Positions 20,668 through 34,967 of a stretch of DNA of 64,000 nucleotides are shown here, one piece after another (the first letter of the stretch is position 1; the number at the start of each line of letters is the position of its first letter). Source of the DNA: Elephas maximus indicus (taxonomy: Eukaryota > Chordata > Mammalia > Proboscidea > Elephantidae); NCBI RefSeq assembly GCF_024166365.1, contig NC_064834.1, forward strand, positions 52,618,001 through 52,682,000. Direction: 5' to 3'. The notes below the pieces were generated by a model that had not been told where the DNA came from, did not search any database, and saw only the letters and a program-made list of their open reading frames with translations. The position numbers and the translations under genes were made by a program.

Positions 20668-21079
20668 AGGGGCATGACAACAGGGGAATTACAGGTTAGA
20701 GAATTCATACAAGAGTGTCTAGGTTTTTTATTTCTTGCTTCTTTTCCTCACCACCCTTTTTTAGCTAAGCCTAGATGATGCTCGTTATTTATCAGCCCTC
20801 CTGTTCAACCCCAAGAAGCTTTTCAACCCTCCCCCCAACAAGGGAAGGAATGAATTCATTTCTGAACAAAAATGGGCCTGTGTAGGGGAGGTAGAGCAAC
20901 AGGAGGGCAGAAAAGTTTCTTACCATGGACTTGGCCTGAGAATCACACCCTCCAGGGGTCAGGCCTAGATTAATCACATGGCCTTTGACACTAACCACCC
21001 TGTTAGGTTCTGGTTTTCGAATAATGAAAAAACGGGGCTTATGTTGAAAATATGCACACAGTTTGAAGACCTCAGGTGT
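20668..21079. other. Intergenic gap between the SEMA4G and MRPL43 3' ends
   Basis: I see no gene or clear repeat between the AfroSINE and the start of the MIR near 21060. Confidence 0.6.
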
Positions 21080-21180
21080 GACCTTAGGTTAAGTTTATTA
21101 CTGTCAGTTTTCTAATCTGTATACAGACATTCACACATATAAAGTGCCTAGCTCAATGCCAGGCTCACAGCAGAAAATAA
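21060..21180 (+). repeat. MIR SINE fragment
   Basis: The fragment has 'gtgaccttaggttaagttta', then 'cagttttctaatctgtatac', then 'aaagtgcctagctcaatgcc', in MIR order. The likely MRPL43 poly(A) signal (reverse strand, 21094-21099) falls inside it. Confidence 0.7.
21094..21099 (-). terminator. MRPL43: Probable MRPL43 poly(A) signal (AATAAA on the minus strand)
   Basis: TTTATT on the plus strand is the first canonical signal downstream of the MRPL43 stop codon and would give a 3'UTR of about 490 bases. Longer human isoforms exist that run further toward SEMA4G. Confidence 0.55.
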
Positions 21181-21570
21181 GGCGCTAGCTCTCTGGCTCA
21201 ACAGCTGCCACAATAGGACATCCCAGATTCTTCAGAAGCACCCAGGCTTGAGCCTCTCATCGTGTTTTGAGACCACTATTACCAATTTGGATTCCAGAAA
21301 ATGAGGGCCCTGTAAAACTCTTGAGAGCTTCCAGGTTTCAGAGATGCCAGCCAATAAGGATTAGGGGGGCTCACAAGGTCATTGTCCCTAGCAGTGGGCA
21401 CTGAAAAGAAAAAGACAACTCTTTATCCCAGGCAAAAGCTTTGAAGTCAACTTTCTCATGGGTGAGCTCCATTTGTCTGCCTGGCCATGGAATCCCCTGA
21501 ACCAAAAAACAACCACCTCTCTGGGGGGCAAGAGTCCAAAGCCTGGGGTTGGAGTGAGTGGGGCCACTTG

Positions 21571-22218
21571 TCACTGGGCTGGGGCAGCACCCTGGGCCTC
21601 TCTGGGGCGGAGCCCACCGGGCGTCGTCGGTTTGTTGGTGAAGGGGTGCCACTGGCCCTGGATGCTCGGGCTGTCCGTGTGGAAGGGCTTGCGGATGCGG
21701 ACCACCTCGAGGCCTGACTGGTCGGCCAGCTTCTGCACCAGCGTCGCAATGTCCTCGGCCGACTTGCAGGGGATGCTCTCCTCTCGCACAGCCCCGTTAA
21801 CTGGTGGGGGGAGGAGGGAGGGTTGTGAGTGGAAGGTGAGCCGGTGGAACCCCGATCCAGCCCGTCCTCCATCCCCAGCCCGACCCACTCACGGTATTCC
21901 GCCACTACTGTAGGCACGCAGCACGGCCGAGGGTTCACGTAAATTACGACCCCGGGATTCCGCCTGGCGAAGTCGACCACCTCCCGTTCCACGAACTCCC
22001 TGAAGGACCGGGAAGAATGAGCAGGGTGGCGCCTGACCCTGGGCGACCTCTGCCCGGAACCGTACCCCTGCCCTTCTCCCGGCTCACCTGGCACCGCGGG
22101 AGGAAGGCGAGTCGCGGCTGAGGCTGAAGCTGAGACGCTGCAGCTGCTGCACGTAGCGACCCAGGCCGTTGTGAAGGACACTGGTCAGGAAGCGGCTCGC
22201 AGTCCCGCGCGCAGTCAT
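21571..22218 (-). CDS. MRPL43: Mitochondrial ribosomal protein L43 (155 aa)
   Basis: Exons in transcript order are 22088-22218, 21893-21999 and 21571-21800. All are GT-AG with matching phases, and total 155 codons plus stop (human main form about 159). The protein starts [20 protein letters not shown] and ends [10 protein letters not shown]. It is a large-subunit mitoribosomal protein of the L51/S25/CI-B8 thioredoxin-like fold, the core being [20 protein letters not shown] and the following segment. The basic, arginine-rich N-terminus fits mitochondrial import. The ATG is about 130 bases from GC boxes of a promoter shared with TWNK. Human MRPL43 has extra isoforms with other 3' exons, which I did not try to place. 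Confidence 0.96.
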
Positions 22219-22420
22219 AGCGCCAGCTCGGAGGCCGCGGACTCAGGCGCCGAGGGGAGGGGGCGGGGCTAAGTCCTGGAGCTTCCGGTTCAGAGGGGCC
22301 CGGGCAGGGTTTTCCTTCCGAGGTCAAGGCGAGTGGCGCGTGCGGGTGACCCACATTGCGGGCGAAAGGGGTGAGGGGAGACTTGTGACTCGGGGGCAGG
22401 GTCCGGAAGCGCGGAGGTCG
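22219..22420. promoter_or_regulatory. Divergent MRPL43/TWNK promoter
   Basis: The GC-rich space upstream of MRPL43 has a GC box (GGGCGGGG, 22261-22268) and three ETS-type cores: CTTCCGG at 22282-22288, CTTCCG at 22315-22320 and CCGGAAG at 22403-22409. ETS/GABP (NRF-2) sites are typical of nuclear genes for mitochondrial proteins, and both neighbours are such genes. There is no TATA box. Start sites are inferred. Confidence 0.65.
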
Positions 22421-23195
22421 TAGTAGTAAAACCGAAGGAGGACACCGGAATGGATAGGGAAGTGGGCGTTCTTTGGGGCTCAGAGATTGGCAGGGGCCTT
22501 GGAGAGGCGCTCCAGTGGTGTTGAGGGTTCCATTGAGGGCAGGGAGCAGCGAAGAGGGCTCTAGGTGGGGGTCTAGAGCAGAAGGGCTGCAAAAAGGATG
22601 TAGATGACTTTATAGGCTAATTGGTAGAGATGAGGGTGAAGAGATGATGTAAAGAGACCATATTGGTTAGGAGTGGCTATGTAGAGGGTCATAGAGGCAA
22701 CAGGGTGGTGTAAAGGTACCATAGAGGTAAGGAAGCCACACAGAGGGACATAGATGTCAAAGAAGAGGCCTTGGGTGGTGCAAACGGTTAAGCACTGACT
22801 CCTTTCTGGAAAGGTTGGCCTTGAGAACCCTCCCAGAGGCGCCTCAGAAGACAGGCATGGGGGTCTCCTTCCAAAAGGTCACAGCCTTGAAAACCCTATG
22901 GAGCCGTTCTACTCTGCACACATGGGGTCTTCATGAGTCAGAATCAACTCGTGGCAAATAATAACAAACGTGGAAGGCTCTCTTAGGTGGGCATAGATGT
23001 GAAGTAGCAATGTTAGAGGGGCTGAAGAGTGCTCAGAGGGATGTTAGTGGGGGAGAAGTTTGAGGAGAGAAACAAGCCACTTCAATGAGCTCTTTAGAGT
23101 GCTGTGAGGAGGCTCTCTAGAGTCTGGCCTAGTGAAGGCACCAGAACCAGGCATCTAACGCGTTTCAAGTAGTGACTTCCTCCATTTGACTAGGA
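22421..23195 (+). other. TWNK: Probable TWNK 5'UTR / leader
   Basis: There is no splice acceptor needed upstream of the TWNK ATG. The human gene, as I recall, has a 5'UTR of several hundred bases starting next to MRPL43. The leader here would be lengthened by the AfroSINE. Around the SINE are loose repeats of 'catagaggtaa'-like units (about 22650-22760 and 22990-23050). Confidence 0.5.
22764..22970 (+). repeat. AfroSINE (longer subfamily), probably within the TWNK 5'UTR
   Basis: A head 'gggtggtgcaaacggttaag' is followed by 'aaaaggtcacagccttgaaa', 'accctatggagccgttctac', and the tail 'catgagtcagaatcaactcg'. This is the subfamily with the CACACATGGGGTC block. It lies about 225 bases before the TWNK ATG. 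Confidence 0.85.
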
Positions 23196-26889
<3,694 letters not shown>

Positions 26890-27069
26890 CAGCCAGACAC
26901 CTGCCAGCCTTCATGGTGAGGGCAGTGCAGAGCTGGACATTGAAATGAGCCTGACAGGACAGGTTGGGGCAAAGACTCCTGGCTTCTGACCACTGACTAT
27001 GGTGCTGAGCTGTGGGCCCTTCTCAGTCTGAGGGGCCTAGGCTAGGTGGTGTTCCGTAATGAGAGAATT

Positions 27070-27480
27070 AGCAGGTATCTGAGAACCTACTCTGTACCAG
27101 GCTTTGTTCTGGGTCCTCAGGATAGAGCAATGAGCATGACAGATGTGGTCCCCACTTCCATGGGACCTGCATTCTGGTGGGGGAGATGAGGCAAGCAATG
27201 AACAAATAAGCAGAAAACATAATTTTAGATAGTCAAAAGCGCTAAAAACACAGCAGTAATGTGATAGTGCTTGCAGGCTAGTTTAAACGGTGGGAAAAGG
27301 CATTCTGAGCAGAGAAATTTGAGCGGGGGTCTAACGGACCAGAAGGAGCAAGCCACGTGAACATCAGAAGGAAGATGAGATCCCAGTAGCCCGAGTGTTA
27401 AGTACAGAGGCCCTGAGGTGGGAATGATCAAGTTTAAGACAGCGAGGTCATGCCTCTAAACCTGGAGGGGAATGAGGGGT
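27070..27480. repeat. L2 LINE fragment
   Basis: The fragment reads 'gagaacctactctgtaccag', 'ttctgggtcctcaggataga', 'gcattctggtgggggagatg', 'aacaaataagcagaaaacat'. This follows the order of the mammalian L2 3' part, moderately diverged. Confidence 0.65.
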
Positions 27481-28179
27481 TCCTTGTCAAAACTCCTGCC
27501 GAGGTTTTCAGATCCAAGGGGTGATATGGTGGGTGCCAGTTCCTCTGCTCCCTACTCTATGGAGCCTGTCACGAGAGGGCATTTGCTAGAATTGGCATCC
27601 TAGGTGCTTGGCCCTGGAATATCAGGGCCCCAAAATTGGGAATCACCTCCTCCTGGATTTCTTAGCAGCAGCCACAGAAGGAAGCTGTGAGCCCAGAGTG
27701 TGTGCCCCCTGGACATAGATTCCAGGGTTTGCTGCCTCAAGTAGGCAGTGTTTCTGGAGTAGATACAGCCATGAATTTTTACAGCCTTTTCCAGTTTTAC
27801 TTAAAAAAAAAAAAAATCCCACTGCCTTTGTTTCTGTGCTTTTTTTAATTTGTCCACCAGGTGTCTCCAGTCTATAACTGGACTCTCCTTTCACTCTGGG
27901 GATGGATGGGTCCCTTCACCATTTCCAGCATTTGAGCTGAGGGTTCCCAAGGGAGCTAGGTCACCGAAGGGTGTTCATTCCCCCTACCCCCCTGCCTTGC
28001 ACCACCACCACCGCCTCTTCTGGGTATCCTTATCCTTAACTTCCTTGAGCTCCATGTGATTCCTGACAGCGCTGTGGATCACTGGGCCACATGCCCAGGC
28101 CCTGCCTGACCAGCTGTCCCTCTGATGTGAGCCACTCAGTGGCCTCCCTCGATGTGGGCTCTGCTCAGCATATTCTCTC

Positions 28180-28390
28180 TTGATGTTTCCCTTGTGTTAG
28201 TGCATACCGTGACTCCTGGGGATCCTGTTAAAAATGCAGAACTTAGGCCCTGCTCCCCACCCCCATCCTGCCACACATACATTTCTAATTCTGGAGTTTG
28301 GGGAGGGGTACAGGAGTCCTCATTTTTAACAAGCCGTGCAGGAGGTTGTAAAGTAGGCAATCCACAGACCCTGTCAGAACTAGTGTACCT
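28180..28390 (+). repeat. MER5-group hAT element
   Basis: It has 'actcctggggatcctgttaa', 'aatgcagaacttaggccctg', 'tttctaattctggagtttgg' and 'tttttaacaagccgtgcagg', in MER5 order, but more diverged than the copy at 12826. Confidence 0.6.
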
Positions 28391-28983
28391 AAATGATGAC
28401 ACTTTCCCACCTCATTTCCCCGGCTATCCTAAAGTTCCAGCTTCCCTTTAGATTTGCCTATTCGTTTTTGAAACAGTGGTGAGAACATAAGGTGTTCTGA
28501 AGATGCTGGGAGAAGCCCTTTGTAAGGGTAGGGTGAAAGCTTTCCTGCTCCCTGGAAGCAGGGCTGCCTTGTCAAGTTCTCCCTGTCGACCTAAGGGGGT
28601 GCTTCTGGGACCCTGTGGAAGGGTATGGGGTCTGGTCTGCAGAGCATGGGAACAGTGACCACAAATGTCTCCTGGGAAGACCTGGAGCAAAGCTGCTCCA
28701 AAGCTGTTCTCTGTGGGACAGAATATGGAAAAGGGTAGCTCCTCCAGGGCCTCCTTTCTTTGAGGGGGTGGGGGGGTGTCTGTCTCCCAGACTGGCTGGA
28801 GCCAGGCCTCCCTAATCCCGCAGTAATCATTCCCAGCCGCTGGCTGGTCTAGGCCTCATCCAGGATCTATAACATTGGATGTCAGCCATGCCTTCCAGAC
28901 TCAGAACACCAGGTCAGTCCTGCCTATGAGGACGTGGGCTTGACATTCTGGTCTCTTAGAAGCCGGATTTGTTCTCAGGAAAT

Positions 28984-29015
28984 CCTCAGAGGTTCCCTCC
29001 TGGGAACCTCTGAGG
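28984..29015. repeat. Perfect 14-bp inverted repeat (hairpin, 4-base loop)
   Basis: CCTCAGAGGTTCCC (28984-28997), loop TCCT, then its exact complement GGGAACCTCTGAGG (29002-29015), followed by a T-run. Confidence 0.9.
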
Positions 29016-29939
29016 TTTTTGTGGGAATTGGGGATACAGGGATGGATACATACTTGCCTGTTTGTCTTGCCTCACCCTCCTAGCAGACACCCCCACGCAG
29101 CAGAAACCAGAATGATGAGGGGGAGGGGAAGATAAATACTGCTAGCCCCACCCCCTACCCAAACATCTTCCACTCCACACCTGCCTTAAACTCCCCATAT
29201 CAAGATATGGCCCTAAGTAGATACAGGAGCTCCTGGAGTGTAGAAAGCAGTGGAGACCCCCGGGCCCTATTTAAGGTCCCTGGAGGCCCGCTGTCCACGT
29301 ACCCAGCCAAAGTGGACATTACCTGGGATAGAACCAGCTCTGCCTCCCTCCAGCTAGATGTAAGAATCTCCCTGAGAGCTCAGAGAGAACCTGGTCAAGT
29401 GAGGTCCTGTCCTCAGATTGACACTGTGCCTCATACTTGATGAGAGGAAGGGTCTCCAGGGTGAGGGGGCAGCTTTGGCCTTCCAGCAGCTTCCCGACTA
29501 CTGTGGATGGGTTTGAGAAAATAGGAAACTCACTGGAGTCTCCTACAGCTCAAGTACTCAGGCTGCAAATATGGCCCAGATACCTGCAGACACAGGCTGC
29601 TTTGGGTGCCATGGGGGGAGGAAGTCCTGGGTGCCTCCCTGCAATACAGGCCAACTTCCTGTTTGTGCATGTGGGTGGGACTTTATGAGTCTAAGGGAAG
29701 CTTGGCCATGCCCCATGGGAGCCAGAACTGGCAGGCCTCCTCACCTGGGCTGACACCTACTCCAGTCAAGAGGGTGGCGCTGGTTCTGCTTGGGCAGCCC
29801 CAAGATGAAGTGGGGGGAGGGCTGTTTTGGTGAAACCCGAGACTTCTTTGTCTGTTCCCCAGGGATTTTCCCTGTTTGGGAAGTGGGCTGGGAGTGGACC
29901 AGATTGGGCTCCCTATGGAGCAGGGAAGGTGGCCCCGTC

Positions 29940-30310
29940 AAGCCCTATAGCCAGCTTAGTTAGGCGGCCAGTAGCTTAGCTCTCGGTCACGTGCTGCTCG
30001 CCCCTTCCCTAGGTTGAAAGCCAAGTTCAGGAAGCTGGTGAAGTCAGAGGCCAGAGGAGCAGCCTCGGGCCACTGTCCAGCTTCTGCTGGGTACTGGGTT
30101 GGCTCTTGAGGGGGTGCCGGGCAGACCACTCCCCTCCCTGGGTCGGGGGCGCGGCCTCAGCCGCCCCGCCCCGCTTCACCAGGCCGGGCCAGGCGGGCTC
30201 CCGGAGCCCTGAGCGGGCTTGGAAGCCGGCAGATCTGCCGCGCAGAGGTTCCCCCGCTGGAGCAGGCACCGGACTGGAGCTGGAGCGCGGTGCAGGTGGT
30301 GCTGGGTGAG
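29940..30310 (+). promoter_or_regulatory. LZTS2: LZTS2 distal CpG-rich promoter and leader exon
   Basis: A CpG-dense block at about 30110-30305 ends in a good donor, GCTGG|GTGAGTG, after 30305. It lies about 6.5 kb before the first coding exon, as does the start of human LZTS2 in my recollection. An E-box CACGTG sits at 29988-29993 and another at 30770-30775. The start site is inferred. Confidence 0.5.
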
Positions 30311-31789
30311 TGGCGGGACTGCGGAGGTGTAGGAACTCCCGCCTCCAGCACATTCCTGCTCCGGAGCGAACTTTCCCCGTCCCGGAAAGCTGAGGGCTGG
30401 GGTGAAGAGGGAGGTCCCCACTCCATGGGGGACAGGCAAGGAACTCTGCACAAGGAGGCGAGACAGAAACTTGCACTGAGGGGCTCACACGCGTGCTACA
30501 GAGACACGCACGCACGTGGGACACGAACACACGTGCATTCAGAAAAGGAGGTGCCCAGTGGGTTACCCTTGCAGTCTCAGGGACAGCGCCACCGGCCCGC
30601 GAGGACCCCCCCCCCCGGGCAGGGCACTCTCCTGTCGCGTACTTGGTAGGGGCGGGGGAGAGGGGCAGCCCGGTGAGCGCCGACGGGGGCGGACCGGGTG
30701 GGACGCATCGGGAGGTTCCAGCTTCCCCACCGCAGCCAGGTGAAGACTGAGACGTAAACAGGCGCCGAGCACGTGATTGTGCCATAGCCTTGTGGCTGTA
30801 CTCCCCCGACTCCTGCCACTTGCAGGGACCCCCTCCCCAGGCCCGGGCGAGCTTACACGGTTCCACAATGGGCAGTATTCCATTCTACGCCTCGACCTTC
30901 GAGCGGTGATAAGCCCTCCCCCAGAAATGGGAGCACAACGCCCCCTAGAGCCGGGGTGGCACCGAATTGGAGACTGTTGGGCGGGGGTGGGATTAACTGG
31001 GCTCCTCGCCCTTCCTCCCCTGAACATATTCGTAGTGTTCCCATCCCTGAAGGTATGAGGGGGTACTCTCCTTGGTAGCAATGGACAGCTGCCCCCTACC
31101 GCCCGGTACTCCCATCCCAGGGAGCAGCTGCTTGAGTGTCTGTGGATCCCCTTCCTACCACCCCATCCCCTCTGACAAGACTGGGAGTTCCTCCCCCGAA
31201 TGGAGGAACAGAAATCCCACCCATGCAAGAGTGGAAGCCCCCCCACCCCCGCCAGAGAGCGCATGAGTATAAACAGCCCTTCATACCGACTGGGCCTACC
31301 CCCTCTAGCAGAAAGGAGTCCAAGCTCTCCCCGAGGGTGGTGGGCAGCGGTCCTCTGTCTCCCTCTCCGCCCCCACGCCGCCCCCCTACACACATGCTGA
31401 GCCCAGCTGCTGCTTGAGCTTCTGGGCAGACTGCCGGGAAGGGGTGGAGGCACTTGGTGTCCCTGGAGGCTGGGATCAGGAAAAGGCCAGACAAGGGGGT
31501 CTCTTCTGGGGAGGGGGCCTCAGGCTGTTCTTGTGAGGCAAAGGGTCTGGGATGAGCCTGAGGGTAGCTGGGCTGTGATTCCCTTTCCAGGGAAAAAGAA
31601 AAACAACCCTTTCCATAGAGCTAAAAATAGAGCTGAGAGCCGGCCAGGGCTGTGGCCTGGAAGGGGGGATGCTCTTTCCTGGGGCGGAGCCGAGCTCTGG
31701 CAGGCCTTGGCCCTGGGGGACAGGGAGGCCGTCCTTGCCCAGGGGTGCCAGCATCAGCTGACCTGACCAGGTCATAGAGACCCTTGAGG

Positions 31790-32170
31790 GAAAATCTGTG
31801 TGGAGGAATATGTTTGTAAAACATAATGTGTATGTGTAAAAAGTTGTCTGTGAGCAACTGTGAATAAGACTGTCAATGTCTGAAAGATCGTTAGGAGACT
31901 AAGTGTATTTATTTAAGATTTTGACTGGATGTGAAAGACTGCAAAACAAGGCGTGTGACAGTGTGCATCTGCGTGAATTGGCCTCAAAGATATGAGAAGA
32001 AGGAACATGGGACCATGCGATGGATGAGACCGTGTGAGATTGTGGATGTGTGAGACTGAATGTGGGGAAGACCGTGTAGGTGTTAAGAAGACTGTTTGTT
32101 TGCGAGAGGCTGAGGATTTTTGTGACCCTGGGAAAGGGAGTAGAATGTTGTTTGCCGTGAGGCTGGTGTA
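31790..32170. repeat. Degenerate TGTGAGACTG-type tract
   Basis: Loose units such as 'gagaccgtgtgagattgtgg', 'atgtgtgagactgaatgtgg' and 'gaagaccgtgtaggtgttaa' repeat without exact period over about 380 bases. Confidence 0.45.
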
Positions 32171-32559
32171 GGTTTGGACTGTAGGTTTGGACCGGTTCAC
32201 CCCAGTGATTGTTGGGGGGCCAGGGGCCGCCTCTGTCCAAGCGTCTTTGCAAAGAGTTCCGAAGGAAGCTTGAGGAGAATGGAGCCGTGCCAGGGACAGA
32301 CCTAGGCTCGCGAGGAGTGGGGAGTGGGATAGGGACTCCCATGAAGGGAAGGGAGGGAATGTGTGGCTGGGTGTCTTCTCCAAACTGGACGCCAGGTGGC
32401 GCCGCCTCCGCAAATCCAAGTGTGCCGCCGGCGACCCACTGCGGGTGGGGCAGGCACCGGCCGAGCCTCGCCCCCAGACTTGTGCTGGGGTGCAGGACCC
32501 CGGCAGACCGGGAAGGGGGCATCTGACCCTAGGCCTCCCCGTATGGACTCTAAAGCTGG

Positions 32560-33060
32560 AGAGTGTGTCTTGGGGAGAGGCTCCGACTAGCGAAGCGGAG
32601 GGGGAGGGGCAGCCGCCGCCGCGCCGGGCCCTTTGTGCTCAAACAATGACCAGCTGCCGCCGGGCCCGGGGCCCTGGTTGAGGGGGAGAGGGTGACCCGC
32701 TGCCGCCGAGTCCTGAGCCCCCGAGCCCACAGACACTAGTCCTCGGTGGGAGAGAGCCTGGCTCCCGCCGTGCAGGTCCCGCGTGCGCCGGACACGCGTG
32801 ACGTGAAGGTTCTTGCGCGTGTCCGCGCCCGGGGGCGGGGCCGCCCTCGGACCCCTCCCCGCGCCGCCCCGCCCCGCCCACTCGGGCCGACGGGGGCTGG
32901 CCCGGGCCGGGGGGCGCCGCGGAGGCGGGGCCGGGCCGGCCGGGCGGCTCCGAGTGGCCGGCGCGCGGGCTGGAGCGGGGCTGCGCGCCTGTGGAGCGCT
33001 GGGGGCGGCTCAGGGCTGAGCATGGAGCAGCGCAGCGGAGGTGAGGGGGGTCGCATCCGG
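32560..33060 (+). promoter_or_regulatory. LZTS2: LZTS2 proximal CpG-island promoter and alternative leader exon
   Basis: An extremely GC-rich block with several GGGCGGGG boxes ends in the donor CGGAG|GTGAGGG after 33040. A CRE-like TGACGTGA at about 32799-32806 sits between two arms of a 10-base inverted repeat, CGGACACGCG (32789-32798) and CGCGTGTCCG (32816-32825). The exon contains a strong upstream ATG at 33022. Confidence 0.6.
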
Positions 33061-34415
33061 GAGGCGACGTGGGGCGCCCCCACCTTCTGCACGCTGGAGG
33101 GCCAGTGGGGGGCCGGCAATCCGCAGCTGCCCAGACTTTATGGAAGGGGGGGCGCTCTTTTGGACTCTTGAGGGTGGGTCGGAGGCTCCTGGCTTCCTGT
33201 CGCGGAATGAGAACTCGTGATCCCAGACTTGATCCCGCTTCACTGCTCCCGGGAGTTTGGGTGGGGGGAGACTTTCCCCAACTCCGCAGCCCCCAAAACT
33301 GAGGTCTGTGGGAGCCTGGACCTTGGCCAAACCCCCCCCCCGGCCCTGGCTGAGCGCCCTGCCCCCCCGCCCCAGCCAGTCCCTTGCCCACTGAGCGGGG
33401 GCTTCCCGTGCCACAGAGATTTCCCAGGGAGCAGTTGGAGGGCGAGGGGTTCCCTTTTCCCACAGCCACAAACGCATTTCTCAAAATGGAGCCTCCACTT
33501 GCCCCTCCTTCTCTCTCGGCTCCAAGAGCGGGAGCCCAGGCTGGCTGGGCCTGGCTTTGCAGACGCCTGGCTCTGGCTCCCCGGGCGTCTGGCTCTCGGG
33601 GCCCAGCTTTGTTTCTGACCTCAGTTTTAGGGCCCTGGCTCACTGGGCCTGCCGGGCTTCTTGTGTGCCGGACCCTCCGGGCCTCTCCGAGTCTTTGTCT
33701 CATGTGTTTGAGGTACCCGTCTTTCTTTCTCTGAGGCCGTCTCCTCCCCTCAGTTTTCATTTTCTCTGTGCTCACTAAAGTGGAGAAATGCTCGCCCCAC
33801 TTGGCCCCCTAAGAAGCCCCTTCCCACTGATATCCTCTTGCCCTGGGGTGGTCCGGCAGGAGAGGGAGGAATTGAAGGAGAGGAGGGGGTGTTCTTTCTG
33901 CCTTACTCGCCCTGGACTTGTGGGATGCTCTCACTCCGGGCTTTCCAAAGGGGCCTATGATTTCAGCCCGAACGACACTGATCCCCAGCTCCCAGCCCCT
34001 CTCCCCTTGGTCCGGTCACCTTCCTGGCCTCCAGGGTCTTTTGACTTGGGTGTGGAAGAGAGGAATGAACTTAAAGAGCACAAGCAAGAAAGATGGGGAC
34101 CAGGTTAGGGAAAGGAGTGGGATAATGTGTGTCTCACCTCTCCCTGCATTCCAGAGAGGGAAGAAAACAGGCTCCCACTCACCCAGTTGGCCCTGCATGC
34201 CACTCAGGCACCCACCCACTCCCACACAGGCTCGTATTCACACACAGTCCTTTGTACACACCTTTCTGTTCACACACATCTTATTCATCCACATGTGTAG
34301 GATATACAGATGAGTTTACACGTAAGTTCATACATATTCATGTATATGTGAATGTACTGATAACATCTGTTCAAATGTAATTCTCTTATATAGTCACTCA
34401 TTAAAATCAGTGGTA

Positions 34416-34419
34416 TATA

Positions 34420-34464
<45 letters not shown>

Positions 34465-34547
34465 GGCAGTCCTACTCTGTCCTGTAGGGTCGCTAGGAGT
34501 CGGAATCGACTCCATGGCACTGGGTTTGGTTTTTGGTTTATACCTAT
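34416..34547 (+). repeat. 5'-truncated AfroSINE joined to a (TA)n run, with TSD
   Basis: TATACCTAT at 34416-34424, a (TA)n run to about 34460, then an AfroSINE 3' half ('atggggcagtcctactctgt' to 'gtttggtttttggt'), then TATACCTAT again at 34539-34547. The simple repeat lies inside the duplication, so it arrived with or grew after the insertion. Confidence 0.85.
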
Positions 34548-34574
34548 GCATTCATAACTTTCACATACTTTCTA

Positions 34575-34732
34575 ATAGTGGCATAGTGGTTAAGAGCTAA
34601 GCTGCTAACCAAAAGGTCGACAGTTTGAATCCACTAGCCACTCCTTGGAAACACTATGGGGCAGTTTTCTGTCACATGAGGTCGCTGTGAGTTGGAATTG
34701 ACTCTACAGCAATGGGTTTGGTTTGGTTTCAG
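34575..34732 (+). repeat. AfroSINE
   Basis: It has 'ggcatagtggttaagagcta', 'gctaaccaaaaggtcgacag', 'ctccttggaaacactatggg' and 'gagttggaattgactctaca', ending in a T/G-rich tail. It is near full length. Confidence 0.9.
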
Positions 34733-34802
34733 ATTTACCCATATATACTCTTGTAAGATGTACACATGAATGCACACATTATTCATGTCTGTACATACGA
34801 GG

Positions 34803-34967
34803 GAAATCCTGGTGGCGTAGTGGTTAAGAGCTTTGGCTGCTAACCAAAAGGTCGGCAGTTCAAATCCACCAGGTGCTCCTTGGAAACTATGGAGCAGTTC
34901 TCTGTCCTATAGCGTCGCTATGAGCCAGAATCAACTCGGCAGTGTTTTTGTTTTTGTTTTGTTTTAA
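34803..34967 (+). repeat. AfroSINE with imperfect TSD
   Basis: It starts 'gaaatcctggtggcgtagtg' and keeps 'aaccaaaaggtcggcagttc' and 'gagccagaatcaactcggca'. TACATACGAG on the left and TACATATGAG on the right (9 of 10) flank it. Confidence 0.92.

Larger units (their letters stand above)
26890..30100. other. TWNK 3'UTR and TWNK-LZTS2 intergenic region
   Basis: I found no canonical AATAAA soon after the TWNK stop, so the 3' end is not placed. The region holds L2-like sequence (27070-27480), a MER5-group element (28180-28390), an A-run (27803-27816) and a perfect 14-bp hairpin (28984-29015). No other gene was supported. Confidence 0.6.

Noticed and set aside
30027-31453. Minus-strand open frames of 279 and 296 codons near the LZTS2 distal promoter
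   Set aside because: GC-driven, low complexity, no recognisable domain and no supporting splice structure.
31899-32522. Minus-strand open frame of 207 codons
   Set aside because: Its C-terminal half comes from a degenerate GT-rich repeat and no domain is seen.
32639-33775. Minus-strand open frame of 378 codons at the LZTS2 proximal promoter
   Set aside because: Stop-free because of extreme GC content. Low-complexity product, no domain, and it overlaps a plus-strand promoter.
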